Shown: positions 21,742-33,769, counted from the first letter of the stretch. The stretch is DNA of 64,000 nt from Piliocolobus tephrosceles (GCF_002776525.5 NC_045436.1:48045365-48109364); one strand, 5' to 3'. Numbers and translations are program-made. The notes: generated from the sequence alone by a model not told the origin.

Positions 21742-22230
21742 CCCTGGGTATTGATGTTTACTTTCAAGGCAAAATAGAAGACAATGTGATTTATTTTCAC
21801 CATTTCCTTGGTTTATGGAACTCTGTAGAATTATCTATGACACATTATATTTTTATGGCATATGTTACAGTATGTTGATGAAATGAATTATAGTGTTTTA
21901 TTAAAGATTTGAAAGAATATATCTTTCACATAAAGAACAAAATGTAAGGAAAAAAACTTCTAATGAAGAAATTGTGATTAACCCTGTAAGAGTGTTTCCA
22001 ATTAAATTTAACTCAATATCAAAAGGTTACATTATTTTATCTAAATATTTTCTTTTCGTTGTGAAAAAAAAATGCACTGATTTAATGGACTTTTGTGTGT
22101 GTGATTTTATGTGTTTACTTTCTTCTATATGACTTAATGACTTCATTTTTGTCCATGGGCATAATTTTACTTTTTCTTAGTTTTCATCTTATCTGTTTTA
22201 CATGCTTGTTAATAGAAATAATGATAATCT
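21742..22230. other. Unassigned AT-rich sequence
   Basis: Nothing recognised. Confidence 0.5.
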
Positions 22231-22301
22231 AGGCCGGGTGCAGTGGCTCATGCTTGTATACCTAGCACTTTGGGAAGCTGAGGTGGGCAGATCACTTGAG
22301 C
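22231..22301 (+). mobile_element. Alu left-monomer fragment
   Basis: 'ggccgggtgcagtggctcat' to 'gcagatcacttgag' is the first 70 bases of an Alu or FLAM. It stops abruptly with no A-tail, so it is 3' deleted. Confidence 0.85.
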
Positions 22302-22689
22302 TGTGTTTGGCAGGCTCTAGAAAACTTTTGCAGTCACTGTATATTGTATCTGCACAGCCTATAAAAATCAGGAAAGCCATCTCCCTTACAGAATATTGCC
22401 TTACAGAGACTTATCTTGTCTTAACCGAATATTACTATAGATTATGAGAACCTAATCATAAACTTTTACTGAACAGTTTTCTTTCGTAGAGACAAGAGGG
22501 AAGCAATTTTTAAAAGGACAGATAACTACAAAATAACTTCATAAAACATCTTTATGGTGAAAAACCCCAACTTTATATACTTGTGTAAACGTGCACATTG
22601 TGTCTTATGAACTCACATAATCCTTTACATGTAATAACTGTTTAACAATGACTGACTTCTGTAGTATGACCCTAGGACTCATATTTATA

Positions 22690-22890
22690 ATAATAACTGC
22701 AGGCACATGGTGCTTATTAAATGCTAGACACTATTTTCATTAGATAAAATCATCTAATCCTCATAGTCATGTAACCCTATGATGCAGGTATTGTTATGAT
22801 AACAATTTTACAGACATGCAGATAAATAAGTAACTTGGATAAGAAGTGTCCGACCAGGGCTTTGAAGCTGGACAAAATCCACATCCTCAA
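22690..22890 (-). mobile_element. MIR
   Basis: Reversed MIR: 'ttaaatgctagacactatttt', 'aatcctcatagtcatgtaacc', 'gatgcaggtattgttatgat', 'ttttacagacatgcag' and 'ccagggctttgaa' in order over 200 bp. Confidence 0.85.
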
Positions 22891-22947
22891 CAGCTATCCA
22901 AACTGCCTTTCATTAAGACACAGCTTGTCAGAGTGAGCTTACTAAAG

Positions 22948-23269
22948 CAGGGGTTCCCAACCCCTGGGTCACAGATGGGTACCATTAGGGACCGGGCCCA
23001 CAGTAGGGGGTGAGCAGCAAGTGAGTGGGCATTACCACCGGAGCTCTGCTGCCTCTCAGATCACTGGAGGCATTATATTTCTTATAGGAGTGAGAATCCC
23101 ATGTGAATTGCACATGTGAAGGATCTAGGTTGTGTACTCCTTATGAGAATCTAATGCTTGATGATCTGGGGTGGAACAGTTTCATCCCGAAGTCACCCCA
23201 CCCCCTATTCATCTAAAAATGGTCTTCCATGAAACTCATCCCTGGTGTCAAAATGGTTGAGGACTGCTG
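22948..23269. mobile_element. hAT DNA transposon (MER45-like, name tentative) with perfect TSD
   Basis: Begins 'caggggttcccaacccctgg' and ends 'aaaatggttgaggactgctg', complementary ends of a hAT element. The 8-bp 'tactaaag' stands at 22940-22947 and again at 23270-23277 with no mismatch. At 322 bp it is non-autonomous. The internal part keeps 'ctctcagatcactggaggcat', split by no insertions. Confidence 0.85.
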
Positions 23270-23309
23270 TACTAAAGGATAAGAACAGACTAGCAGGCCT
23301 TTCTCCATC

Positions 23310-23425
23310 AGCTAATATGAATGGAGCTTCTACTAAATGCCAAATACCATTTTAGGCACAGAGACACACACAAAAAGCAACCCTGCCCCTTGACCACAAA
23401 GAATATTCAATACTCTTAATTAACT
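23310..23425 (-). mobile_element. L2 3' fragment
   Basis: 'gagcttctactaaatgccaaa', 'accattttaggcacagagac' and 'agcaaccctgccccttgacc' follow the reversed L2 end. Confidence 0.65.
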
Positions 23426-23744
23426 CCCAAAATACAAAGTCTTTTTAGTACTCTGAAGCAGTAAACTTCAATTCTGTAATTCAGTTATTTCAGTGGGAGT
23501 CAACCATTAAGTCTGTGTCTAAAAATAGAGCTGCACCGAGTCTGTATTTCAACTCCCCTGGGCTTTTCCAGATAATTCTATGCTGGAGGGCCAAGATTTC
23601 TAGCAGAAAGAAAGCACAGAGAAAATTAAGATTACCGAGGTGACTGCTCCTCTTGAGTCTCAACTCAGTTGCATATGTGACTGAACATGGCATAAGATCA
23701 TTGAGACTAAGGCACTTTACACACCTCTGTGAAGCATCTTTGTG

Positions 23745-23860
23745 GAGGTAGAAGGACCCACAGCTTAACAACCAAACACTGGTTCTTCTCCTCACTAACT
23801 TTTAGCCTGATTCTTCTCACTAAGCCTGTTTTCACATTTGTAAAATGAGGACATAGGGGC
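23745..23860 (+). mobile_element. MIR fragment
   Basis: 'ttttagcctgattcttctcac' followed by 'gttttcacatttgtaaaatg' is the MIR core in sense orientation. Confidence 0.6.
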
Positions 23861-23892
23861 AAAAAGTGTCTTAAAACACTGTATTACTAAGT

Positions 23893-23893
<1 letters not shown>

Positions 23894-23937
<44 letters not shown>
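23894..23937. repeat. (TG)n microsatellite
   Basis: About 22 uninterrupted TG units; likely length-polymorphic. Confidence 0.98.
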
Positions 23938-23940
<3 letters not shown>

Positions 23941-24301
23941 AACGTTCAACTCCTGTAACTGTATGTTTACAGAGGGAAGATCTGAAGGCTTTACAGGGGC
24001 AATGAAACTCAGTACTCAATAAACAGTGACAAGCAGCCTTGCTTTCATCAGTCCTGGTTGAATGACATTATAGCTGCTCTGACCAAGCCTTCAGAGAGTC
24101 GCTTGCTGTAGCTATCAATCAAAGATATCCAGAGAAAACATACTGCCATATTTTGAGGGAAGGGTTTTTCTTGGTGGGAGAAATAGGGGTGGAAAGAAGA
24201 TATATAGATATAATATTACAATATGTTTTTCAAAGTTAACCAGAAGGCATCTTACAAGCTCATACCCAAGAGGTTCGTTGCTATGAGAAAGTTCTGTACC
24301 T

Positions 24302-24321
24302 TAAAAAAAAAAAAAAAAAAA
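24302..24321. repeat. (A)n tract
   Basis: About 20 A residues with no attached retroelement that I recognise. Confidence 0.9.
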
Positions 24322-24599
24322 TGAATCACAGACAGCTCTAAAAATACTATAGCCATAATATCTCTTTTGATACTCTCAATCCCCTCCTTTCCCGAGAACT
24401 TGGAATATCTACTCATAACTAAACATTCTCTTCCTCATGCTATAAATCCTTAACCTAGTAGCTTTAGTCCACTATTTCCCCTTGAGTATTCTGACTTTAG
24501 TCTTCTGACTGGAATACCTTTTTCTGAACTGAAAGATCTCAGAGCTACACTCTCAAATCACCTTGGCACCCATACTTTTCTGGGATGTGTTCTCCTTTG

Positions 24600-25470
24600 T
24601 TTATTTAATTTCTATTGAGGTAAAATTTGTACAACATAGAATTAATCATTTTAAAGGACACAATTCGGTGGCATTTAACACAGTCACAATTTTGTGCAAC
24701 CATCACATCTATTCATCACCCCAAAAGAAAACCTCATTCCTATTAAGCAGTCACTTCCACTCCCATGCCCCCAGTTCCTGGCAACTACTAATATGTTTTC
24801 TGTTGCTACATATTTACTGGTTCTGGACATTCCATATAAATGAAATTATAGAATATGTGACCTTTCCTTTCACTTAGTGTATTTTCAGTTTATCCACTTT
24901 GTGGCATGTAATAGTATTTCCTTCTTTCCTTTTAAAGATAGAACATTATGACCAGGTGCAGCGGCTCATGTCTGTAATCCCAGCACTTTGGGAAGCTGAG
25001 GAGGGTGGATCACGAGTCAGGAGATCGAGACCATCCTGACTAACACAGTGAAACTCTGTCTCTACTAAAAATACAAAAAATAGCTGAGCGTGGTGGTGGG
25101 CGCCTGTAGTCCCAGCTACTCATGAGGCTGAGGCAGGAGAATGGCGTGAACCTGGGAGGTGGAGCTTGTAATGAGCCGAGATTGCCACTGCACTCCAGCC
25201 TGGGCAACAGAGTGAGACTCCATCTCAAAAAAAAAAAAAAAAAAAGACAGAATGTTATTCCATTATATAGACACACCACATTTTGTTTACCCATCCATAA
25301 ACTAGTAAATATTTGAGTTGTTACTGCCTCTTGGCTATTTAAGCAGTGATGTTATAAACTTTTCTGTACAATAACTGTTTTCAATTATTTTAGATATAGT
25401 CATAGGAGTAGTCATAGGAGTATGCTGAGTCATATGATAATTCTATGTTAACTTTAAATTATTTTATTTT
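24600..25470 (-). mobile_element. L1M 3' fragment
   Basis: The plus strand shows a reversed L1M 3' UTR and ORF2 end: 'tctattgaggtaaaatttg', 'tgcaaccatcacatctattc', 'ttctggacattccatataaa', then after the Alu 'tgttattccattatatagac' and 'gagtcatatgataattctatg'. It breaks off near 25470 where a second L1 begins with its own 3' end. Confidence 0.8.
24950..25245 (+). mobile_element. AluY
   Basis: Complete Alu with 'gatcacgagtcaggagatcgagaccatcct' features (AluY type) and a 19-base A-tail. Flanks 'aaagatagaacattat' and 'aaagacagaatgttat' are a diverged target-site duplication. It splits the L1M fragment. Confidence 0.95.
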
Positions 25471-25513
25471 ATTGTGGCAATAAGACACCTAACACAATGT
25501 CTACCTTCTTTTC

Positions 25514-25816
25514 TTTCTTTCTTTCTTTTTTTTTTTTTTTGTTTTTTTGGAGACAGGTTCTCACTCTGGTTTCAGTGGCATGATCTTGGCTCACTGCAGC
25601 CTCTACTCTCAGATTTGAGTGATTCTCCCACCTCAGCCACCTGAGAAGCTGGGACTACAGGCTTGGGCCACCACGCCTGGCTAATTTTTGTATTTTTAGT
25701 GGAGACAGCATTTCATCATATTGTCCAGGCTGACTTGAACTCCTGAGCTCAAGTGATCTACCCTCCTCGGCCTCCCAAAGTGCTGGGATTACAGGTGTGA
25801 GTCACTGTGCCTGGTC
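25514..25816 (-). mobile_element. AluJ with TTTC-rich tail
   Basis: A (TTTC)n and T-run tail at 25507-25549, then a reversed Alu. 'gagctcaagtgatc' and the many differences from AluS fit AluJ. Flanks 'taccttctt' occur at 25502-25510 and again near 25823-25831. Confidence 0.9.
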
Positions 25817-25847
25817 AGTATTTACCTTCTTAAAATTTTAAGTGTAC

Positions 25848-26080
25848 CAAGGTCAGGAGATTGAGTCCATCCTGGCCAACATGATGAAACCCCATCTCTA
25901 CTGAAAATACAAAAATTAGCTGGGCTTGGTGGCATGCATCCATAGTCCCAGCTACTGGGGAGGCTGAGGCAGGAGACTCGCTTGAACCTGGGAGGCAGAG
26001 GTTGCAACGAACTGAGATCACACCATTGCACTCCAGCCTGGGTCACAGAGTGAGACCCCATCTACAAAACAAAAATAAAA
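25848..26080 (+). mobile_element. 5'-truncated Alu with its own TSD
   Basis: Begins at 'caaggtcaggagattgag', inside the left monomer, and then runs through the right monomer and an A-rich tail. The duplication 'tttaagtgtac' at 25837-25847 and 26081-26091 brackets this shortened unit exactly, so the truncation happened at insertion and not later. Confidence 0.92.
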
Positions 26081-28560
26081 TTTAAGTGTACAATACATTA
26101 TTGATACATTATTGATGACTAAAGATACAACACTATGCAGCTCTCGGCTAATCAATAATCAACTTATTTATCTTGCTTAAATGAACATTTATGCAAGTTG
26201 ATTGGTAACTCCTCATTTACCCCTCCTTCAGCCTCTGGTAATCATCATTCCACTCTTCAATTCTATGAATTTTAATATTACAGTTACATCATGTAAGTGA
26301 ATTGTGAAATATTTGCCTTTTTGTGATTGTCTTATTTTAGTTAGCATAATAGTCTCCATATTCATCCATGCTGTTCCATATTGCCAAATATCATTCTTTT
26401 TAAGGCTGAATAATATGCCCTCCTATGTATATACCCTATTTTCTTCATCCATTCATCTACTGATGAACATTTAGATTGTTTTCACATTTTGGCTATTGTG
26501 AATAGTGCTATAATGAACATGAGAGTGTTAATATCTCTTCTAGGTTCTGATTTTAATTCTTTTAGATACATACTAGAAGTGGGATTGCTAGATTATATGG
26601 TAGTTCCTTTTTAATTTTTAAATGAAACTATGTATTATTTTTCATAGTGGTTGTAACATTTTACATCCCCCACAGATTCCAATTTCTCCACATTTCCCCC
26701 AACACTTGTTGTCTTTTGTTTTTTTGATAATAGCCATCCTGACAGGTATGAGGTGATACATGATTGTGGTTTTGATTTGCTTTTCTCTGAATATTAGTGA
26801 CACTGAAGATTTTTAACATACCTGTTGGCCATTTATATGTCTTATTTGGAGAAATATCTATTAGGTCCTTATCCCATTTTTTAATTGGGTTATTACATTT
26901 GAGTTGTAGGAGTTCCTTATATATCTCGGAGATTAACCCATTCTCAAATATATGGTTAGCAAACATTTTGTCTCATTCCATGGGTTGACACTTTACTCTG
27001 TTGTTTCCTTAGCTGTGCAGAAGCTTCTTCATTTGATATAATTCCACCTATTTTTTGCTTTTATTGCCTGTGCTTTTGGTGTTTTATCTATGAAAATCAT
27101 TGCCAAGACCAAGTTGTGAGGTTTTCCCCTGTGTTTCTTCTAGATGTCTTATAGCTTCAGGTCTTACATTTAAATCTGTAATCAGTTTTGAGTTGATTTT
27201 TGTGGGTGGTGTAAAGTAAGATTCCAATTTCATTCTTGGCATGTGGATATTCAGTTTTCCCAACACCACTTATTAAAGAGGCAATTGTTTCCTCATGGTG
27301 TATTTTTGGCACCTTTGTTGAAGTGCAGTTGATCATGCATATATAGATTTCTCTCTGGGATTCCTATTCTTGTCCGTTGATCTATATATCTGTCTTTATG
27401 ACCATGCCATATTGTTTGGATTATTGTAGCTTTGTAATATAGTTTGAAATCAAGAAATCTGATGCATCTTATTTTGTTCTTATTTCTCAAGAATGGTTTG
27501 AGCATTCATGGTCATTCATAGTTCCACATAAATTTAGAACTGTTTTTCTATTTCTATTAAAAATGTCATTAGAATTTTTATAGAAAGTACATTAACTCTG
27601 TAGATCACTTCAGGTCGTATGGATATTTTAACAATATGAGGTCTTTCAGTCCACAAACACAGGATACATTTCTCTTAGTTTGTGTCTCCTATAGTTTTTC
27701 TCAACATTTTATAGTTTTCAGTATAGACATACCTCATTTTATTGGGATTTTTCTTTAATTTTGCTTCACAATTAATACTTTTTTTTCCCACAAATAGAAA
27801 TTTTGTGACAATCCTGCATTGACTAAGTTTATTCAGCATAGTTTTTCCAACAGCATGTGCTCACTTCATGTCTCTGGATTATATTTTGGTAATTTTCACA
27901 GTATTTTAATTTTTTAAATTATTATTATATCTGTTACAGGTTCCGTGATGAGTGACCTTTGATGTTACTATTGTGATTGTTAGGGGCACAACAAGTTACA
28001 CCCATATAAGATAACAAACTTAATTGATAAATGGGTGTCTTCTGATTGCCCTACCCACAGGCAATTCCCATATCTCTCTGCCTCAATTCAGGCCTCACTG
28101 TCTCTGAGACACAACAATTTTGAAATTAAGCCAATTAACAACCATACAATGGCTTCTAAGTGTTCAAGTAAAAGGAAGAGTCACATGTCTCTTACTTTAA
28201 CTCAAAAGCTAGAAATGATTATGTTTAGTGAGGGAGGCAGGTAGAAATCCTAAGATAGACTGAAAGCTGGGCCTTTCACACCAAACAGTTAGCCAAGTTG
28301 TGAATGCAAAGAAAATGTTCTAGAAGTAATTAAAAGTACTACTCCAGTGAACACATGAATGATAGGAAATCAGAATAGCCTTACTGCTGATAGGGAGAAA
28401 ATTTGAGTAGTCTGGATAGATCAAACCAGCCAAAGCCTAATCCAGAGCCAAGTCCTAGCTCTTTTCAAGTCTATGAAGGTTGGGAGAGGTGAGAAAGCTG
28501 CAGAAGAAAAGTTTAAAGCTAGCGGAGTTTGGTTCATGAGGTTTAAGAAAAGAAGCCGTC

Positions 28561-28844
28561 AGCTTAGGGTGGTGCCTCATGTCTGTAATCCCAGAACTTT
28601 GGGAGGCCAAGGCAGGTGGGTCACTCGAGGCGAGGAGTTCCAGACCAGCCTGGCCTATGGGTGAAATCTCATCTCTACTAAAAATACAAAAATTAGCCAG
28701 CTACTCAAGGTGCTGAGGCAAGAGAATTGTTTGAATCACTTGAGCCCAGGAGGTGGAGGTTGTAGTGAGCCGAGATCCCACCACTCCACTCCAGCCTAGG
28801 TGACAGGGTGAGACTCAGTCTGAAAGACAAAAAAAGGAAAAAAA
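28561..28844 (+). mobile_element. AluS/J with internal deletion, inside Tigger1
   Basis: Alu sequence from 'ctcatgtctgtaatcccag' to an A-rich tail. About 30 bases of the right-monomer head are missing after 'aaaaattagcc'. Tigger1 continues directly at 'ttataacataaaaatgcaag'. Confidence 0.88.
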
Positions 28845-29582
28845 CTGTCTTTATAACATAAAAATGCAAGATGAAACAGCAAATGTTGATGAAAAAGCTG
28901 CAGTAAGTTATCCAAAAAACCTAGCTAGGGTAATTAATAAAACTGGCTACACTAACCAACAGACTTTCAAAGTAGATGAAACAGCTTTTTGTTGGAAGAC
29001 AATGTTTTCTAGGACTTTCATAACTAGAGAGAAGTCAATGCAGGTCTTCAAAGCTTCAAAGGATAGGCTGATTTTCTTGTTAGGGGCTTAATGTAGTTGG
29101 TGATTTTCAGTTAAAGCTGAATCTAATTTACCATTCTGAAAATATGAGGGCCCTTTAGGATTATGCTAAATATTTTCTGCCTGTGTTCTATAGATGGAAC
29201 AACAAAGCCCAGATGACAGAACATATCTGTTTACAGCACGGTTTGCTGACTGTTTTAGCTCACTGTTGAGACCTACTGCTCAGAAAAGAAAAATATTCCT
29301 TTCAAAATATTGCTGCTCATTGGCAATGCATCTTGTCACTCAAGAGCTCTGATGAAAACAAACAAAGTGATTCATATTGTTTTCATGACTTGTAACACAA
29401 TACCCATTCTGCAGCGTATGAATCAATGCATAATTTTGACTTTCAAGTCTTATTATTTAAGAAATATATTATGTAAGGTTATAGCTCCCATACATAGTGA
29501 TTCTTCTGATGGATCTGGGCAAAGTAAATTGAAAACCTTCTGGAAAAGATTCACCATTCTAGGTGCCATAAAGAACATTTGT

Positions 29583-29896
29583 GGCTGGGAGTGGGGGCTC
29601 ACACCTGTAATCCCAGTGGTTTGGGTGGCCAAAGTGGGAGGATCACTTGAGGCCAGCAGTGTGAGACCAGCCTGGACAACATAGGAAGACCCTGTCCCTA
29701 CAAAAATAAATTTACAATAAAGTTTAAAAAAACCCAGGCATAGTGACACATGCCTGTAACCCTCGCTACTCAGGAGGCTAAGGCTGGAGGATCACTTGAG
29801 TCCAGGAGTTCAAGGTTACAGTGATGATGGCGCCACACAGCCTAGGGGCCAGAGCGACACTCTATCTCAAAAAACAAAACAAATGAACAAATGAAC
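29583..29896 (+). mobile_element. AluJ inside Tigger1
   Basis: Starts 'ggctgggagtgggggctcac', two diverged monomers ('gaggatcacttgaggcc', 'gaggatcacttgagtcc') and a tail with AAATGAAC repeats. Tigger1 resumes with 'tttccaggaggtcaaaat'. Confidence 0.9.
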
Positions 29897-30730
29897 AATT
29901 TCCAGGAGGTCAAAATATCAGCATTAACAGAATTTGAAAGAAGTTGATTACAACCCTAATGGATGACTTCGAGAGACTCAAGACTTGAGTAGGGAAAGTA
30001 ACTGCAGATGTCATGGAGATAACAAGAGAACTAGAATTAGAAGTGGAGCCCAAAGATGTGACTGGATTGCAATCTCATGATAAAACTTGAACAGATAAAC
30101 AGTTATTTCTTATGGATGATCAAAGAAAGTGGTTTTTTTTTTTTTTTTTTTTTTAGATGAAATCTACTGCTGGTGAAGATTCTATGAATATTATTGAAAT
30201 AACAACTAAGGACCTAGAATATTATATAAACTTAGTTGATAAAGCAGTGGCAGAGTTTGAGCAGACTGACTCCAATTTTTGAAGAAGTTCTACTGTGGAT
30301 AAAATGCCATCTACAGCATTACACACTACAGAGAAAACTTTCATGAAACAAAGTCAATCAATACAGTAAACTTCATTGTTGTCTTGTTTAAAGAAATTGT
30401 CACAACCACCCCAACCATTAACAATTACTACTTTGATCAGTAAACAGCCATTAACATCGAGTCAGGGCCCACCATAAGCAAAAAATTATGACTCAGTAAA
30501 GGTTCAGATGATTGTCAGCATTTGTTTAGCAATAAAATATTTTTTAGTTAAGATATATACTTTCTAAAGACAATGTTATGTCTTTAGAAACTTAATAAAC
30601 TACAGGATAATGTAAATGACTTTTATATATGCACTGGGAAACCAAAGAATTTGTTTTAGCTATTTTATTGAAATATTTGCTTTATTTTAGTGTTCTAGAC
30701 AGCACCTGTACTATCTCTAAGGTACACATT

Positions 30731-31733
30731 TATATAAGTCTTTTAAATCCTTACTCAAGTATTTTATTCATCTTGGTGCTATTGTAAATGGGATTGTTTT
30801 CCTAATTATCTTTTCAAATATTATTTTTTAGTGTGTAGAAATGTTTTTTATTTTTATGTTAATTTTTATCATGCAGCTTTACTGCATTGATTAGTTCTAA
30901 CAGATTTCATGGAGTTTTTAGGATTTTCTAGATATAAGATCATGTTGTCTGCAAACAGGGGCAATTTAACTTCTTTCTTTTCTATTTGGATTCCTTTTAT
31001 TTCTTTTTCTCGCCTAATTGCTCTGGCTTAGACTTCTAGAACTACATTGACTAGAAGAAGCAAGAATGGGTATCCTTATCTTGTTCTTGATCTTAGAAGA
31101 ACAGCTTTTAGTTTTTCACTACTGAATATGAAGCTAGCTATGGGCTTCTCATATCTGGTCTTTATTATGTTGAGTGACTTTCTATCCCAATTTGTTGAGA
31201 GTTTTTATTATGAAAGAGGGCTGACTTTTGCCAAATACTTTGCATCTATGGAGACGATTAAGTGCTTTTTATTCTTTATTTTGTTAATGTGTTGTTTCAC
31301 ATTATTTGATTTTGGTATGTTTAATCATACTTGCATTTTAGGGACAAATTTTATTTAGTGATGCTATATGATTCTTCTAATGAGCCATTGGATTCCATTT
31401 GCTAGTATTTTATTGAGAATTTTTGTATCTATAGTCATCAGGGATACTGGTCTGCAGTTTTTTTTCCTTATAGAGTTCTGGTCTGGGTTTGGTATAAGGA
31501 TAACTCTGGCCTCATAAAATGAATTTGGAAATGTTCACTTCCCTAATTTTTTTGGAAGAATTTGAGAAGGATTGGCATTAATTCTTTATTAAACAGGTAG
31601 AATTCACTAGTGAAGTTATCTGGTGCTTGGCTTTCATTTGTTGGGAGAATTTTGATTACTGACTCAGTGTTCTTACTACTTACAAGTCTGTTTAGACTTA
31701 TTATCTCTTCATGATTCAGTTTTGGTAGAGATA
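30731..31733 (-). mobile_element. L1M, continuation after Tigger1
   Basis: 'tatataagtcttttaaatcc' joins directly to the L1 sequence that ends at 27723. It runs backwards through the reverse transcriptase region, including the segment coding for the Phe-Ala-Asp-Asp-type catalytic box near 30940, and stops at 31733. The frame at 31047-31358 on the plus strand is antisense to ORF2 and not a gene. Confidence 0.88.
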
Positions 31734-32329
31734 TAAGTCAGGAGGGCTTCCTTGGGGAAGTGACATTTAAAATGAAGAAGGGAACATGAGTGTAAATTCT
31801 CTTCGGAGTTTTATATTATTATGACCATTTTATAGGAAAAGAAAATAAGGCACCAAGAGGTTAAATTGTTTGGTGTATGATAAGAGTATATCTTGGAGTC
31901 AAGGCAGCTTTTTGTAGAGGGTGGAGGGTATGATCATGGAGATGGGGAATTGGTTTTGCTTTTAAAGATAGAATAGATTTGAATATATCTTTAAGCTAAT
32001 GGGAGGAAATGAGGCTCTGTTTGACAGAGAGATAAGAATTGTAGAGCTCACAAGAGAAATTGGCCGGGGTGTCATGTTGTTAGTACAGAGTAATCCTTCA
32101 GTTTAAATGGTAGAATGTATGTGTGTCCAAGGGAATTTTAATCTATACTCAAGGGATGGGTTGTTAGCTTTAAAACTGTCCTAATCAAAAATCCATACTT
32201 CAGATGTTGATGCTTCCAAAATATTGTTTTCAAAATCTATACCAGAGGGTTTTACTTCAATTATCCTAAAATATATGTTAGGAATTAACCTAATAGTTTT
32301 GTAATGGTATAATGACTAGTGTTTAAAAT
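31734..32329. other. Mostly unassigned; possible old LINE and MIR scraps
   Basis: 'gggcttccttggggaagtgac' resembles the old LINE-like family of 18230-19120, and 'gaccattttataggaaaag' resembles a reversed MIR core at about 31820-31870. Nothing firm. Confidence 0.35.
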
Positions 32330-32560
32330 ATGTTGTTGATATCTATCATACAGCATGGTGACAATAGTTACTAAAAATCTATTTATTATTGTAAAAATGT
32401 TAAGAGGAGATGTTGTGTTCTCACCCCCCAAAATGGTAAATCATCACAAAATGTATATTATAGTTAGCTAAATTTAACCTATCACAATGTATTCATACTT
32501 CAAATTATGATATACAAATAAATACATATTATTTTTTCTGTTAATTTAACAATAAATTTG
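32330..32560 (+). mobile_element. L1M 3' end
   Basis: 'cagcatggtgacaatagtta' and 'gatgttgtgttctcacc', then 'cacaatgtattcatacttc', are the 3' UTR of an L1MA/MB-type element in sense orientation. Confidence 0.75.
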
Positions 32561-33467
32561 ATAAAAGGCAAAAAAATGGTTTTTAAACTTTTTTTAAAGG
32601 TTTGTTTTTGGCTAGACAAACTGTCTAGGACCCACCACACTCGTCTTACTCAGGTTAAAGATCCTGGCAAGTCTAACCTCGTTATATCTTTATAATATTG
32701 CTTCTATTTCCCTGCACTTCTGAAAGAACTCTGTCAGCTAATTAAACCATATATTAGTTGGGTCAGTCATATTTTTTTAATGCTTGAGTGAAATTTTCAT
32801 TGCAGGACTGGCTACATAATTTGCAAGATCCAGTGTAAAATAAAAATGCAGGACTGCTTGACAAAAAGCAAAAATAAAGTGCCGTTATGGGTATTAACAG
32901 AGTTTTTTTAATCTGAGGTCTCACTTTCGACTTCTTATAGTGTTTTTGGTTGCTGTTTAATGCCTTTTTAAGGAAAGAAAAATTAAAATTTAACATAATC
33001 TTCATCTTTGTATTGTACAATGGTATTTTAAATAGGAACATTTAACTTGTAGGCAAAATCAACAGAAGCATAAAATTCATATTTCATAGTTCATACTTGC
33101 ATGTATATTTTGTTCTCAACAGAATGGTGGGATTCTTTTGCGACTATATTTTTTTCTTAACAGAATAGTGGAATTTTGTTCTTAGTAATGGAAACATTGA
33201 ACGAAACAAATTCAGCTGGTTTGATTTCACTTTGTGATACACACACATTCTACCAACTCTTTGCCTTCAGCTTACTGATGAATAAGAAAGAACTGAAAAG
33301 AAAAGGAAGTACAAATTGCCTTATCTTTTTCTTTCTACGTCATCGCTTTGAGTATAAGTCATTGACTTAATAACAGGGAAGTAACACTAAGGAAGAATAT
33401 GGCAAGGTACCTTTGTTGTTTATTCTTGGTTGTGGATGCCATAGGCTTCTTTGTTTTTGTTTTTGTA
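32561..33467. other. Unassigned sequence
   Basis: About 900 bp. 'ctacataatttgcaagatcc' at 32811-32830 resembles an old interspersed repeat I cannot name. No gene seen. Confidence 0.4.
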
Positions 33468-33769
33468 TTTTTTTTTTTTTTTTTTTTTTTTAAGACAGTG
33501 TCTTTGTCTGATGCCCAGGCTGGAGTGCAGTGGCATGTTCGCAGCTCACTGCAGCCTGATCTTCCTGGGCTCAAGTCTCCCACGTCAGTCTCCTGAGGAG
33601 CTGAAACTACAGGTGTGTGCCACCATACCCGGATAATTATTTCTATTTTTTGTAGAGGCAAGGTCTTGCTTTGTTTCCCAGGCTGGTCAAGAACTCATGG
33701 GCTCAAGCAATCCTCTCACCTCAGTCTCCCAAGTGCTGGGATTACAGGCGTGAGCCACCACATCTGGTG
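33468..33769 (-). mobile_element. AluJ
   Basis: T-run of 25 at 33468-33492, reversed Alu ending 'caccacatctggtgc'. Diverged, with 'gctcaagcaatcctc' of AluJ type. Confidence 0.92.

Larger units (their letters stand above)
25471..27723 (-). mobile_element. L1M (L1MA/MB-like), 3' part
   Basis: Starts with the 3' UTR marker 'ttattgtggcaataagacac' and runs backwards through the ORF2 C-terminus ('ggctattgtgaatagtgc', 'gacaggtatgaggtgatac') into the reverse transcriptase region. Two Alus interrupt it at 25514-25816 and 25848-26080. At 27722-27723 a Tigger1 interrupts it, and the L1 resumes at 30731. All frames are broken. Confidence 0.9.
28149..30516 (+). pseudogene. Tigger1 transposase pseudogene (pogo-like)
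   Basis: ATG at 28149 opens the N-terminal CENP-B-like DNA-binding domain, which ends at a premature TAG at 28242-28244. The DDE domain follows in pieces. The first acidic residue survives in Val-Asp-Glu-Thr-Ala-Phe near 28972-28990. In the block at 29310-29340 the second Asp is Gly (Leu-Leu-Ile-Gly-Asn-Ala). The third Asp, in the Met-Asp-Gln box near 29420, is Asn. Two Alus (28561-28844 and 29583-29896) and a T-run split the gene. The intact family excises and inserts DNA at TA; this copy lacks two catalytic residues and a continuous frame. Confidence 0.88.
27724..30730 (+). mobile_element. Tigger1 DNA transposon, near full length
   Basis: Left end 'tagacatacctcattttatt' follows a TA (27722-27723); right end 'tctctaaggtacacatt' closes near 30730 and is followed by TA. 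These are the decayed Tigger1 inverted repeats. Length without the two Alus is about 2.4 kb, matching the 2.4 kb autonomous Tigger1. It sits in a minus-strand L1 that continues on both sides, so the L1 is older. A T-run of 22 has expanded at 30133-30154. Confidence 0.93.

Noticed and set aside
23795..24019. Thr-His repeat frame on the minus strand
   Set aside because: Translation of the (TG)n microsatellite.
29310..29684. 124-codon open frame
   Set aside because: The first 93 or so residues are decayed Tigger1 transposase and the rest is AluJ; recorded as a pseudogene instead.
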